The notes: a model not told the origin generated them from the sequence alone. A DNA stretch of 64,000 bases from an uncultured Olsenella sp. (GCA_949287905.1 CASEHX010000001.1:62001-126000); one strand, 5' to 3'. Counted from the stretch's first letter, positions 26,018-34,478 are shown. Made by a program: numbers and translations.

Positions 26018-27127
26018 ATGTGCGAGAAGAGACTCTGCCTGGCGGGTGAGGACTCGCTGCGGATGCTGAGGTTTGCCCGGAGGAGCGAGGGCCTCATCCT
26101 GGCTCCAGCCGAGAAGAGCGTGCTTCGAGACTGCGACGACGCCGTGGACGCGCAGACGCTGGTGAGGGCACTGCCGTCGGAGATCTTCGTCCCCTCACGC
26201 CAACAGCCGGTTTGCCTGCGCTTTGACGACGACGCCTCGAGGAGCCAGTCAGCGTTCGTCCACGCCGTGTCGGGACTCGCGCACCTGCCCGATTCGGCCT
26301 ACCTCGAGGTCCTCACCGTCTCGGGCGACCCACTCGTTTCTCGTGGAGGGGACGTGACGCACGTGCTGGTAGAGAGCGCGGGAATGTCGCTCGTGAGCGC
26401 CGCCGACATCATGGGGGGCGTGGAGCGTCGCGGACTGCTGTCGAAGGAGGCCTGCATCATTCGCCTTCTGGGGTTCGCGATGGAGCTCGTCGGCCTGTAC
26501 GCGCGCGACCCCCTCGAGCCACGCGCGGGGGAGGTGGCGCATGACATCGAAACGATTTCCTCGGTGCGCGACCTGGAGGGGTTTCTCGAGAACGCGTCGC
26601 GCGTGAGAGGCCTCGAGCGCGCACGACTCGTCGCCTCATACGCCAACGACGGCTCCAACTCGACAATGGAGACGCTCTGGTACGCGGCGTTCTGCCTTCC
26701 GCCGCGCCTGGGAGGGAGCCATCTCGTGCGACCTCTACAGAACGTTCCCCTTGACTGGCCGGACGAGGTGGCGTCGGTCGTGGGTCACGGCACCATGCGG
26801 CCCGACTTCTACTGGCCGGGATACGAGACTGCCTGCGAGCATCAGGGCGGAGACCACGCGGACGAGGCCGCGCTCGTCGAAGACAGCGGTCGAGCGCGTG
26901 ACTACGAGCTCTGCCACATCCATTACCTGCCGCTCACGAAAAAGGACGCGCGCAAGGAGGAGTCGATGAGGGCAGTGCTGGCGCAGCTGTTCTCCATAAT
27001 AGAGCCGTATGAGAGTGCCGCGTTTCCTCGGAAGGCGCGCAGGATCCTCAACGATCCCGAGGTACGCGCCGCGCGCAGGGTGCTCATCGGACAGCTGATG
27101 CCACCGATCGTCAGGTCGGCCGCATAA
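26018..27127 (+). CDS. Putative PD-(D/E)XK-fold nuclease-like protein of a Coriobacteriia-type family
   Basis: 369 residues, not firmly identified. The middle region SNSTMETLWYAAFCLPPRLG followed by a GG-rich turn and RPLQN, then MRPDFYWPGYETACEHQG (about residues 258-276), resembles the DUF559/Vsr-like endonuclease fold: a beta-hairpin with PD and a later E-x-x-G/Q before His. I associate proteins with this LPPRLGG...RPD-FxWP pattern with Coriobacteriia genomes, mostly of unknown function. ATG 26018 follows GAGGGGAGGG. No signal peptide or membrane segment. The gene is isolated: it has its own operator-like promoter, and nearly identical repeat arrays flank it on both sides, which suggests mobility or duplication. 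Function is unproven; no partner toxin or antitoxin gene is adjacent. Confidence 0.65.
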   Translation: MCEKRLCLAGEDSLRMLRFARRSEGLILAPAEKSVLRDCDDAVDAQTLVRALPSEIFVPSRQQPVCLRFDDDASRSQSAFVHAVSGLAHLPDSAYLEVLTVSGDPLVSRGGDVTHVLVESAGMSLVSAADIMGGVERRGLLSKEACIIRLLGFAMELVGLYARDPLEPRAGEVAHDIETISSVRDLEGFLENASRVRGLERARLVASYANDGSNSTMETLWYAAFCLPPRLGGSHLVRPLQNVPLDWPDEVASVVGHGTMRPDFYWPGYETACEHQGGDHADEAALVEDSGRARDYELCHIHYLPLTKKDARKEESMRAVLAQLFSIIEPYESAAFPRKARRILNDPEVRAARRVLIGQLMPPIVRSAA

Positions 27128-27165
27128 TGAGGGCCAAGGGAGGCGCGGCCGAACCACGAATCCCG

Positions 27166-27497
27166 CGCGGCGCATGGCATCCGACCAAGAATCCCGCGCG
27201 GCGCATGGCGCCCGACCAGGAATCCCGCGCGCCGCATGGCATCCGACCAGGAACCCCGCGCGCCGCATGGCGCCCGACCAGGAACCCCGCGCGCCGAATG
27301 GCATCCGACCAAGAATCCCGCGCGGCGCATGGTGCCCGACCAAGAATCCCGCGCGGCGCATGGTGCCCGACCAAGAATCCCGCGCGGCGCATGCAAAAGG
27401 TGAAACCATCGCATGCGCCGCACGGCTTTTCTGTCCGTTTGGACAAGAATCCCGACCCACGCGTCCTTCTCGGCATGCGTGGGTCGGGATTCTTGGT
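27166..27497 (+). repeat. Second CCAAGAATCCCG repeat array, homologous to the one at 25441
   Basis: About eight direct units of roughly 29-30 bases are followed by the same two-hairpin module. Stem CCGCGCGGCGCATGC pairs with an arm carrying one change; then comes GTCCGTTTGGAC. The second hairpin is extended to 19 perfect bp (27444-27462 with 27477-27495) around GTCCTTCTCGGCAT. It lacks the T-run and instead ends ATTCTTGG. Confidence 0.9.
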
Positions 27498-27505
27498 AGA
27501 GGTGC

Positions 27506-27597
27506 GACAAGAGCTTGACGACAAGAGCTTGGCGACAAGAGCTTGGCGACAAGAGCTTGGCGACAAGAGCTTGGCGACAAGAGCTTGGCGACAAGAG
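27506..27597 (-). repeat. 14-bp minisatellite next to the MFS gene stop
   Basis: Six full copies of GACAAGAGCTTGGC (the first with A for G at position 13) from 27506 to 27589, plus a partial seventh. They end a few bases from the stop codon of the minus-strand transporter. Fourteen is not a multiple of three, so it would change the reading frame at each unit if translated. Confidence 0.92.
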
Positions 27598-27600
27598 CCC

Positions 27601-28830
27601 CTACGCCTCCGCGCGCTCGGGAACCCGCAGCATCGTGGCAAACCCCACGACAAAGAGCACCGCGATCGAGAGCACGCCGAGGCTGGAGTTGCCGGTGAGC
27701 GCGGTGAACGTACCCACCAAGAACGTGCCGAGAATGGCGGCGTACTTGCCAAAGATGTCGAAGAAGCCAAAGTACTCGTTGGCGCGCTCCTTGGGGCAGA
27801 GCTTGCCAAACTCGCTGCGCGAAAGCGCCTGGATGCCGCCCTGGAACATGCCCACCAGAATGGCCAGGAACCAGAACTCGGCGGCCGAGCGCAGGAAGAA
27901 CGCGGCAAAGAGCGTGATGCCAAAGTACGCCGCGATCGCGATCAGGAGCATGCGGCGCGTGCCGTACTTGGACGAGAGGCGCCCGTAGATGATGGCGCTC
28001 GGGAAGGCCACGAACTGCGTGACGAGAAGCGCGAGCACGAGCTGCGTGGAGTCGATCCCCAGCTCGGTGCCGTAGCTCGTGGAGAGCTTGATGATGGTGT
28101 GCACGCCGTCGATGTAGAAGAAGTAGGCGATCATGTAGTAGCGGATCGCGCGGTTGGCCCAGATCTCGCGCAGCGTGCCGGCAAGCCCGCGCACCGCGTT
28201 GGCCACGGCGTGCGGCGCACGCGGCTTGTAGTGGAGCTGCCGCACGTTCTTGAGCAGCGGCACCGTGAAGGCCGCCCACCACAGGCCGGTGATCAAGAAC
28301 GCGATCTGCATGGCGGTCTGCATCGTGATCCCCAGCGTCTCGTAGCCCAGGACCACGCCCAGGCAGGCGATGAACGGCACACAGCTGCCGATGTAGCCCC
28401 ACGCGTAGCCCGCCGACGAGATCTCGTCCATGCGCTCGTCGGTCGTGGTGTCCACGAGCAGCGCGTCGTAGAAGACCATCGAGGAGTTCAGCGCCACCGA
28501 GGAGATCACGTAGATGATCAGGAACGCTAGCGCCGTGGTCACAAAGCCCAGCGCCACCGTGGCGATCACGCCCGTGCCCACGCAGCCCACGATGAACTTC
28601 TTCTTCATGCCCTGCATGTCGGCGATCGAACCCAGCACGGGCATGAGCAGCGCGATGATCAGCGACGCCACCGTCTCGGCGTAGCTCCAGGCCACCACGA
28701 CCTCGCCGTCGGGGGAAAGCGACGAGAAGTAGATGGGAATCACGCTCGTGGCGAGAAGGACGAGCGCGGAGTTGCCCACGTCGTAGACGATCCAGCTCTT
28801 CTCGGCCTTGGTCATCTTCTGGTGCGCCAT
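27601..28830 (-). CDS. MFS transporter, UMF1/YxiO-like
   Basis: Integral membrane protein of 409 residues with about twelve hydrophobic segments. The N-terminal WIVYDVGNSALVLLATSVIPIYF and the following tripeptide-rich loops, plus FYDALLVDTTTDERMDEISSAG (written here in part of its length), are typical of the UMF1 (Atg22-like) group of major facilitator proteins. Members are thought to export amino acids or other small molecules; the substrate is unknown. Start at ATG 28830 is set by GGAAAGGAAGC just upstream and by the normal UMF1 beginning. A much longer open frame upstream on this strand is not supported. The gene is a lone minus-strand unit facing the repeat arrays. Confidence 0.88.
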   Translation of the reverse strand: MAHQKMTKAEKSWIVYDVGNSALVLLATSVIPIYFSSLSPDGEVVVAWSYAETVASLIIALLMPVLGSIADMQGMKKKFIVGCVGTGVIATVALGFVTTALAFLIIYVISSVALNSSMVFYDALLVDTTTDERMDEISSAGYAWGYIGSCVPFIACLGVVLGYETLGITMQTAMQIAFLITGLWWAAFTVPLLKNVRQLHYKPRAPHAVANAVRGLAGTLREIWANRAIRYYMIAYFFYIDGVHTIIKLSTSYGTELGIDSTQLVLALLVTQFVAFPSAIIYGRLSSKYGTRRMLLIAIAAYFGITLFAAFFLRSAAEFWFLAILVGMFQGGIQALSRSEFGKLCPKERANEYFGFFDIFGKYAAILGTFLVGTFTALTGNSSLGVLSIAVLFVVGFATMLRVPERAEA

Positions 28831-28993
28831 GTGCTTCCTTTCCCAGCGGAGGGACAACGCCCTAATGTTACGCGTCCGTGCGCCTTCCAGCGCGTAAGAA
28901 GTGGGTAACGCGGGCGAGAAGCGCCGCGGGCGAGAGGTACGGCGACCCGCCGAATGGGGCATAATCGACTCAGGCGACGACGAAAGGGCTGCC

Positions 28994-29959
28994 ATGCCTG
29001 CTATCCTCACGCACGATCTCTTTGGCCGCGGCGTCCTCGAGGACGTGACGAGCCTCCTGGGCATGCGCTCCCTCGACGAGCGCGACGCGTTCCTTCTGGG
29101 CAACCAGGGCCCCGACCCGCTGTTCTACATCGTCGTCGACCCCCTCATGCACAAGTGGGCGCCGCTCGGGGGCGCCCTGCACGACGCCTCGGGCGCCACG
29201 GTGCTTCTCGCCATGCGAGAGGCGGCGCTTCGCCTGGAGGGTCGCGAGCGCTCCGTCGCCCGGGCATACGTTGCGGGCTTTGCCTGCCACTGGCTGCTCG
29301 ACTCCGCGGTGCACCCCTTTGTCTACTGGTGGCAGAACGGCCTCGTCTCCGCAGGCGTGCCGGGGCTCGACGACTCGGCGGCGTCGCGGGTCCATGCAGA
29401 GATCGAGCGCGACCTCGACGAGATGGTCCTCTACGCGCTCACCGGTCGCACGGTCGAGCGCTGGCGGCCGCACGAGCGCGCGCTCGCGGCCTCGCGCGCG
29501 ACCCTCGCCGCCATCGACAAGCTCTACTTCTACGCCTCCCTCTGGATCTTCGAGCGCGCCATCGACCCGCGCACCTTCTCCACGGCGGTGCGCGAGTTCC
29601 GCCTGGTCCAGAGCGTCTTCGACTCCCCGTCGGGCAGGAAGCGCGCCGCCCTCGGCACCGTCGAGCGGCTGGTGACGAGAAAGCCCTTCTCCCTGGTGCG
29701 CTCCATGTCGCATCGCGCCCGCGCGTGCGACACCTCGGACTTCGACAACCGGGACCGCCTCGTGTGGGAGAACCCCTTCACGCACGAGAAGAGCACCGCG
29801 AGCTTCTGGGACCTCTACGACGCCGCCCGCGCCCGCGTGCTCCCGACCGTCGCCGAGCTCCTCGCGCCCGAGTTTGACCTCGCCGCCGCCCGCGAGCTCA
29901 CGGCGGACCTCAACTTCGAGGGCAAGCCGACCCCGTCGGGGGAGAAGGTCGCGTGGTAG
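28994..29959 (+). CDS. Zinc-dependent phospholipase C-like protein
   Basis: 321 residues. The pattern ILTHDLFG near the N-terminus, LLGNQGPDPLFY, and YVAGFACHWLLDSAVHPFVYW resembles the zinc-binding histidine/aspartate set of the bacterial phospholipase C fold (PF00882-type). No signal peptide is seen, unlike secreted phospholipases, so it may be a cytoplasmic hydrolase of unknown substrate; such family members are common and uncharacterised in Gram-positive anaerobes. Start ATG 28994 follows AAAGGGCTGCC. A -10-like CATAATC lies about 28960. Its last bases overlap the start of the Vsr gene. Confidence 0.75.
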   Translation: MPAILTHDLFGRGVLEDVTSLLGMRSLDERDAFLLGNQGPDPLFYIVVDPLMHKWAPLGGALHDASGATVLLAMREAALRLEGRERSVARAYVAGFACHWLLDSAVHPFVYWWQNGLVSAGVPGLDDSAASRVHAEIERDLDEMVLYALTGRTVERWRPHERALAASRATLAAIDKLYFYASLWIFERAIDPRTFSTAVREFRLVQSVFDSPSGRKRAALGTVERLVTRKPFSLVRSMSHRARACDTSDFDNRDRLVWENPFTHEKSTASFWDLYDAARARVLPTVAELLAPEFDLAAARELTADLNFEGKPTPSGEKVAW

Positions 29960-30483
29960 CCCGCTCCCGCGTTCCCGAGGCATCTTCCGAGGCGACGCGC
30001 CACGTGATGCAGGCAAATCGGTCCAAGAACACGGGGCCGGAGCTCAGGGTGAGGTCTGCGCTCAGGGAGGCGGGCCTCACCGGGTACCGCATCCACTGGA
30101 AGAAGGCGCCCGGCAAGCCCGACGTGTGCTTTCCCGGCAGGCGGGTGGCGATACAGATCAACGGCTGCTTCTGGCACCGGTGCCCCCACTGCGCGCCGTC
30201 GCGTCCCAAGACCCATCCCGAGTTCTGGGAGGAGAAGTTCGCGCGCAACCGCGCGCGCGACGAGCGAAACGTCCGCCTCCTGATGGAGGAGGGATGGACG
30301 GTGCTCGTGGTCTGGGAGTGCCAGCTCAAGCGCGGGCGCTTCGACGCTACGATGACAAGAATCGTGACCGAGGTGCGTGCGGCGGGGGAGGGGCGGCTGC
30401 CCGCGCACGTGGTCGACGTCGGCACGTCGCCCGCGTGGCGCCTTCGGAGCGCCAGGGGGCGTCGCCGGCACAGGCGTCGCTAG
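29953..30483 (+). CDS. vsr: Very short patch repair endonuclease (Vsr)
   Basis: DNA mismatch endonuclease that nicks next to T in T:G mismatches arising by deamination of 5-methylcytosine. 176 residues. RSKNTGPELRVRSAL matches the N-terminal helix. PGKPDVCFPGRRVAIQI carries catalytic Asp57. GCFWHRCPHC (71-80) supplies the active-site His75 and zinc ligands, and HPEFWEEKFARNRARD is the following helix. Start GTG 29953 overlaps the previous gene by 7 bases. The C-terminus is an unusually Arg-rich tail (RSARGRRRHRRR). No DNA cytosine methyltransferase gene is adjacent, although vsr is usually next to one. Confidence 0.93.
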   Translation: MVARSRVPEASSEATRHVMQANRSKNTGPELRVRSALREAGLTGYRIHWKKAPGKPDVCFPGRRVAIQINGCFWHRCPHCAPSRPKTHPEFWEEKFARNRARDERNVRLLMEEGWTVLVVWECQLKRGRFDATMTRIVTEVRAAGEGRLPAHVVDVGTSPAWRLRSARGRRRHRRR

Positions 30484-30585
30484 CGAGGGCGGCCGCTCGA
30501 CAAGGCCTTACGGGACACGAGCGGCCCGAGGTGCTAGTCTGTTCTGAATGAATGGGCGCCAGGAGCGAGTGAGGAGGTCGAGCCC

Positions 30586-31362
30586 ATGTCCACGTACGTC
30601 TTCTCCGACGTTCACGGTCACCGTGCGACGCTCGAGCGCGTGCTCATGCGCGTCTCGCCCTCCGACGAGGACCGTATCATCTGCCTGGGCGACATGATCG
30701 ACCGCGGGCCGGACCCCGTCGGCGTGCTCCGCCTGGTCCGCTCGCTCCCGGGCGCCGTTGCCCTGATGGGAAACCACGAGGAGCTCATGCTCTCGTGCAT
30801 CGAGAACAGAGACGATGCCCTCGCCGCCATGAACTGGGGCATCAACGGCGGTGCCGTCACGTCAGCCGGTCTCGAGGAGATCGACGTGGACGAGGCCAAC
30901 GACCTCCTCAACTGGGTGGCGGAGCTTCCGCGCTCCGCGTTCGCCCTCGTGGGGGACAGGCTGTTCCTCATGGCCCATGCCGGCGTGTGCCTTGGCGTGC
31001 CGGCGCCCGACGTCTGGGACGAGTCTGCCGCCGAGGCGTACCTCTCCGCACAGGAGCCCGAGGACCTCACGTGGATTCGCGAGGAGTTCTGGGGCGCCGA
31101 GAAGGGCCTCTCCGCGGGCGGCTCCGGCCCCATCGTGGTCGCGGGGCACACCCCCACGCCCTACCTCGAGCGCATGGCGTTCTCCCTCGACCGCTCGCCC
31201 GTCAACGAGGACGGCCTCGCGCGCATGGTGCGCGTGGGGGAGGAGCAGGACCGCTGGGACATCGACTGCGGCGCCGCCGGGGGCTGTGGGTACGGCCAGG
31301 TCCTCATGCTCAGGCTCGAGGACGGCGAGGAGTTCTACGAGCCCGTGCTCGAGGGGGAGTGA
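30586..31362 (+). CDS. Metallophosphoesterase / Ser-Thr protein phosphatase-like (PPP family)
   Basis: 258 residues with the complete PPP signature: FSDVHGH (Asp8, His10), CLGDMIDRGPDP, ALMGNHEEL, a lone His in FLMAHAG, and VVAGHTPTP near the C-terminus. Bacterial relatives include PrpA/PrpB of Escherichia coli and ApaH-like phosphatases, so either phosphoprotein or dinucleotide polyphosphates could be the substrate. ATG 30586 follows GAGGAGGTCGAGCCC. It is a single gene; the Ser/Thr kinase in this window is 26 kb away with its own PP2C phosphatase. Confidence 0.9.
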   Translation: MSTYVFSDVHGHRATLERVLMRVSPSDEDRIICLGDMIDRGPDPVGVLRLVRSLPGAVALMGNHEELMLSCIENRDDALAAMNWGINGGAVTSAGLEEIDVDEANDLLNWVAELPRSAFALVGDRLFLMAHAGVCLGVPAPDVWDESAAEAYLSAQEPEDLTWIREEFWGAEKGLSAGGSGPIVVAGHTPTPYLERMAFSLDRSPVNEDGLARMVRVGEEQDRWDIDCGAAGGCGYGQVLMLRLEDGEEFYEPVLEGE

Positions 31363-31464
31363 GCCCGTCCCCGGTCAACGGGCGATTGCCCCCGAGGCGT
31401 GCGACGGTCCCGCCGCATGTGTGACAATGGGGCGAGGATCGTTTCGTCGAAAGTGAGGTGAGCC

Positions 31465-33006
31465 ATGGTTGCGCTCACAACGGCGCGTGCCGCCGACCTT
31501 CTCCACGGCTCCCTCGGAACCGCTCCCGAGGGCGAGGGCTGGGTGCGTCCCCTTCGCTTCACCGCCGCCCAGATGCGCGCGCTCGGCAGCGTTCGCGCCT
31601 GGCACCCCGGCCTCTACAAGCAGATGGCCGCCTGCACCGCCGGCGTGCGACTCGAGTTTGAGACCGACGCGTCCCACGTGCGCGTGGAGGTGACGCTGGG
31701 CAAGGTCCCGCGCGGCACGGCCGCCGTGCTCGACGACGTCGCCCGTCATGCGGGCTCCGCGCCCGACCCGGGCGTGGTCTCCGTTGAGGTGGACGACCTC
31801 CCGCCGGTCGCCATGCGCCCGGACGAGCGCGACGCGATCGAGATCGACCTCGCCGAGTCCGACGACGCCCCCGACGCCCCGGCGACCCTCCCGGGCATGG
31901 GGCGGCGCAGGCGCGTCCGCGTCTGGCTTCCCTGCCTCGTGAGCTGCGCGGTCCGCGACGTCTCGTGCGACGGCGGGTACCTCGAGGCCGTTCCCGAGCG
32001 CGACGTGCTCCTCGTGCTCGGCGACTCCATATCGCAGGGGTTTGCGTCAGACCAGCCCGCGGACGCCTGGCCCGCGCTCCTCGCGAGGGAGACGGGCATG
32101 GAGCTCCTCAACCAGGGCATCGGCGGGCAGGTGTTCCAGCCCGGAACCCTGTGGGGCCTGGAGGCCCTCGACCCCGCCGCCATCGTGGTGGAATTTGGCG
32201 AGAACTACCGATACGAGCGCTGCGCCGCGTCGGCGATCGGCCGCGACGTCCGCGCGTACCTCTCGGAGGTTGCCCTCGCCTGGCCGGATACGCCGACGTG
32301 GGTGCTCGGCGTGCCCCCTCACACGGAGGACGTCTACCCCACGCACGCGAGGAGCTGCTTCGCCGAGGTCGACGGCCTCATCGCGGACGCGGCGGCCCGT
32401 CACGACTCCATGACGCTCGTCGACGCCTCCGCCCTTCTCGACGAGGGGAGGCTCGCGGAGCTTTTGGCCGACGGGTCCGACCATCCCGGCACGCGCGGTC
32501 AGGAGATGTTCGCCCGACGCCTGCTGTCGGTCATGGGGCTCGGTGCCGAGAAGGACCAGGAGTCCCCGGCGGACCGCGTGGAGGACGCCGCGGAGAAGGA
32601 CCCGGAGTCCGAGGGCTCCGCTGCCGAGGGCAAGGCAGAGAGGGGCCTTGGGGAAGAGGGGCCTGCGTCCGCCGCCAAGGCCGCCCCCTCCGACTCCAAG
32701 GCCGCCGACGCTGACCCCGTGGTGCCGCAGCTCAGCATCTATGACCTCATCGACGGCGAGGGGCACGCCGAGGCTGCTCCTGCGGAGCCCGAGCCGGAGC
32801 CCACCGAGCCTGCGCCTGCGGAGCCCGAACCCGAACCCGAGCCCGCTCCTGCGGAGCCCGAGCCCGAACTCGAACCGGAGCCCGTCGCTCCCTCCCCGGA
32901 GCCTCCGCGGCGCCCCTCGGGATCCAAGGGACGCCCGAAGAAGGGCGATCAGCGCAAGAAGCGCGCTTCATCGAAGAATCACAAATCCCGACGTTCTCGG
33001 CGGTAA
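31465..33006 (+). CDS. SGNH/GDSL hydrolase with an acidic Pro-Glu repeat tail and basic C-terminus
   Basis: 513 residues in three parts. Residues 1-165 form an N-terminal beta-rich domain (LRFTAAQMRALGSVRAWHPGLYKQMAACTAG). Residues 180-350 form an SGNH hydrolase domain with GDS at 186-188 (nucleophile Ser188) and SDHPGTRGQ supplying the Asp-x-x-His pair. About 155 low-complexity residues follow: Glu/Ala-rich, then repeated EPEPEP/PAEPEPE (about 430-480), ending in a very basic segment (SKGRPKKGDQRKKR...). The combination resembles GDSL-like lipase/acylhydrolases acting on small carbohydrate esters. There is no signal peptide, so a cytoplasmic or nucleic-acid/ribosome-associated setting for the tail is possible. 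The substrate is unknown. Confidence 0.78.
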   Translation: MVALTTARAADLLHGSLGTAPEGEGWVRPLRFTAAQMRALGSVRAWHPGLYKQMAACTAGVRLEFETDASHVRVEVTLGKVPRGTAAVLDDVARHAGSAPDPGVVSVEVDDLPPVAMRPDERDAIEIDLAESDDAPDAPATLPGMGRRRRVRVWLPCLVSCAVRDVSCDGGYLEAVPERDVLLVLGDSISQGFASDQPADAWPALLARETGMELLNQGIGGQVFQPGTLWGLEALDPAAIVVEFGENYRYERCAASAIGRDVRAYLSEVALAWPDTPTWVLGVPPHTEDVYPTHARSCFAEVDGLIADAAARHDSMTLVDASALLDEGRLAELLADGSDHPGTRGQEMFARRLLSVMGLGAEKDQESPADRVEDAAEKDPESEGSAAEGKAERGLGEEGPASAAKAAPSDSKAADADPVVPQLSIYDLIDGEGHAEAAPAEPEPEPTEPAPAEPEPEPEPAPAEPEPELEPEPVAPSPEPPRRPSGSKGRPKKGDQRKKRASSKNHKSRRSRR

Positions 33007-33008
33007 CT

Positions 33009-33037
33009 TTGCCTCTGTGACGGACAAAACGTAAAAT
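33009..33037 (+). promoter_or_regulatory. Promoter upstream of the ATP-grasp-like gene
   Basis: TTGCCT (33009-33014), 17-base spacer, TAAAAT (33032-33037), a good sigma-70-type match 48 bases before the start codon. Confidence 0.65.
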
Positions 33038-33085
33038 CAACTCGTTCTCTGCCGCCTCGCGGCATCAAAACGAATCGAGGAACCC

Positions 33086-34477
33086 ATGAGCAACCTTCAC
33101 GGTCGCGCGCTCGAGGACGAGTATCTCGGCATCATGCGCGACCTTGGCGGAGACGCGGAGGGTCGAGAGATCGCCGCGTCCTACCTTGCGTCCGCCCACC
33201 CCGTCGCCAATAGGGAGGGGACGCCGACCTGGTCCGTTACCCCGAAGATCCTTTGCAGCGCAGAGATGGGAATCCTGCGCGACGCGGCCGAGACGATGGG
33301 CCGCATTCTCGAGCGCGTCACGGCGCGCTTCCTGACAGACGCCGACTTCTGCGCCCACTTCCGCCTCCCCGAGGAGGCGGAGGCCCTCTCTCTCGTGCCC
33401 ACCGGCTACGAGCAGCTCATTCCGTTCGCCCGCGTGGACGTGCTCTTTGACGAGGAGACGGGCGGCTTCTCCGTGGTGGGCGCCGCCACGGACAGCTCGC
33501 TCGGCATGACCGCCTCCGTGGAGGTCACGCGCGCGGCACAGCTCACCGAGACCTATCGCCGCTTCGCCGAGCTCCACCCCGAGGTGGAGACCTTCGACGT
33601 CACCGGTGGCGTCATCGACGCCCTCCGCGAGACCTACATGTCCTGGGCGAACGCCGACACCGGCACGCGCCACCCGGAGCGCCCCGCCGTGGGCATCGTG
33701 GACTATCCCGAGTCCGCCTCCGCGAGCGAGTTCTCCGACATCATCGAGCGCCTTGCCGACGAGGGCGTCTTCGCGCGCTTCGTCGACATCCGCGACCTGC
33801 GCATCGAGGAGGCGGGCGGCCACCGTCGCCTCGTCGACTCCCAGGGTCCCATCGGCTGCGTCTACCGTCGCGTGCTCCTCTCCGAGATGCTCGAGAAGCC
33901 CTGCGAGGGCGCCGACGCCCTCGTCGAGGCGGCCCGTCGCGGCCTTGCCTGCGTGATCGGCGGCTTCAGGACGTGGCCCGTCTCCACCAACGCCCTTCTC
34001 GCCGTGCTCTCCTCCGATGCCGTGGAGGACGTGCTCGACCACGAGGAGCTCGCCTTCGTCCGCGCCCACGTCCCCGAGACGCACCTGCTCACGCGCGGGT
34101 GCGACCTCACGCCCTATCTCGCCGAGCCCGAGCGCTGGCTCGCCCGCCCGATGGGGCCCTACCGCGCCAACGAGGCCGTCTCCGGCGCCGCCTACGACGA
34201 TCGCGACGACTGGTGGCGCGTCCTTCTCGCCTGCGCCGAGGAGGGCGGCGTGATCCAGGAGCGTCCGAGCGCCTATCGCTCGTCCGCGGTGCTGGGCGCC
34301 CCGGCGGTCGGCGAGGACGAGAGCCGCGCCGGCGAGACTGTGGAGGTCGAGAACATCCTCGGCCTGCACCTCTTCCGCGGGCAGTTTGGCGGCGTCTACG
34401 CGCGCGGTGGCTACGAGGGCAGCCACGGCCCGTGGTCCAACCGCGTCACCATGGGCTGCCTCGTCGTCAGAGACTAG
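33086..34477 (+). CDS. ATP-grasp-like protein related to glutathionylspermidine synthase fold (tentative)
   Basis: 463 residues; not firmly recognised. The central part (PAVGIVDYP, then FARFVDIRDLRIEEAGG, GPIGCVYRRVLLSEMLEK, RRGLACVIGGFRTWPVSTNA) has the rhythm of the circularly permuted ATP-grasp/glutathionylspermidine-synthase group, in which an I-Y-R-R segment and a later lysine or arginine bind nucleotide. A K or R pair consistent with ATP binding is not certain by eye. No membrane segment. The stop lies one base before the dgt start, so the two are almost certainly co-transcribed from the promoter at 33009. A peptide- or polyamine-ligase activity would be a guess. Confidence 0.5.
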   Translation: MSNLHGRALEDEYLGIMRDLGGDAEGREIAASYLASAHPVANREGTPTWSVTPKILCSAEMGILRDAAETMGRILERVTARFLTDADFCAHFRLPEEAEALSLVPTGYEQLIPFARVDVLFDEETGGFSVVGAATDSSLGMTASVEVTRAAQLTETYRRFAELHPEVETFDVTGGVIDALRETYMSWANADTGTRHPERPAVGIVDYPESASASEFSDIIERLADEGVFARFVDIRDLRIEEAGGHRRLVDSQGPIGCVYRRVLLSEMLEKPCEGADALVEAARRGLACVIGGFRTWPVSTNALLAVLSSDAVEDVLDHEELAFVRAHVPETHLLTRGCDLTPYLAEPERWLARPMGPYRANEAVSGAAYDDRDDWWRVLLACAEEGGVIQERPSAYRSSAVLGAPAVGEDESRAGETVEVENILGLHLFRGQFGGVYARGGYEGSHGPWSNRVTMGCLVVRD

Positions 34478-34478
34478 C

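Noticed and set aside
27127-28530. A 467-codon + strand frame overlapping the MFS gene
   Set aside because: It starts inside the repeat array and continues opposite the transporter gene; a charged, motif-free product.
28831-29103. N-terminal extension of the MFS transporter
   Set aside because: The extension is Arg/Ser-rich, overlaps the divergent promoter region and is absent from the family; the ATG at 28830 has a good ribosome site.
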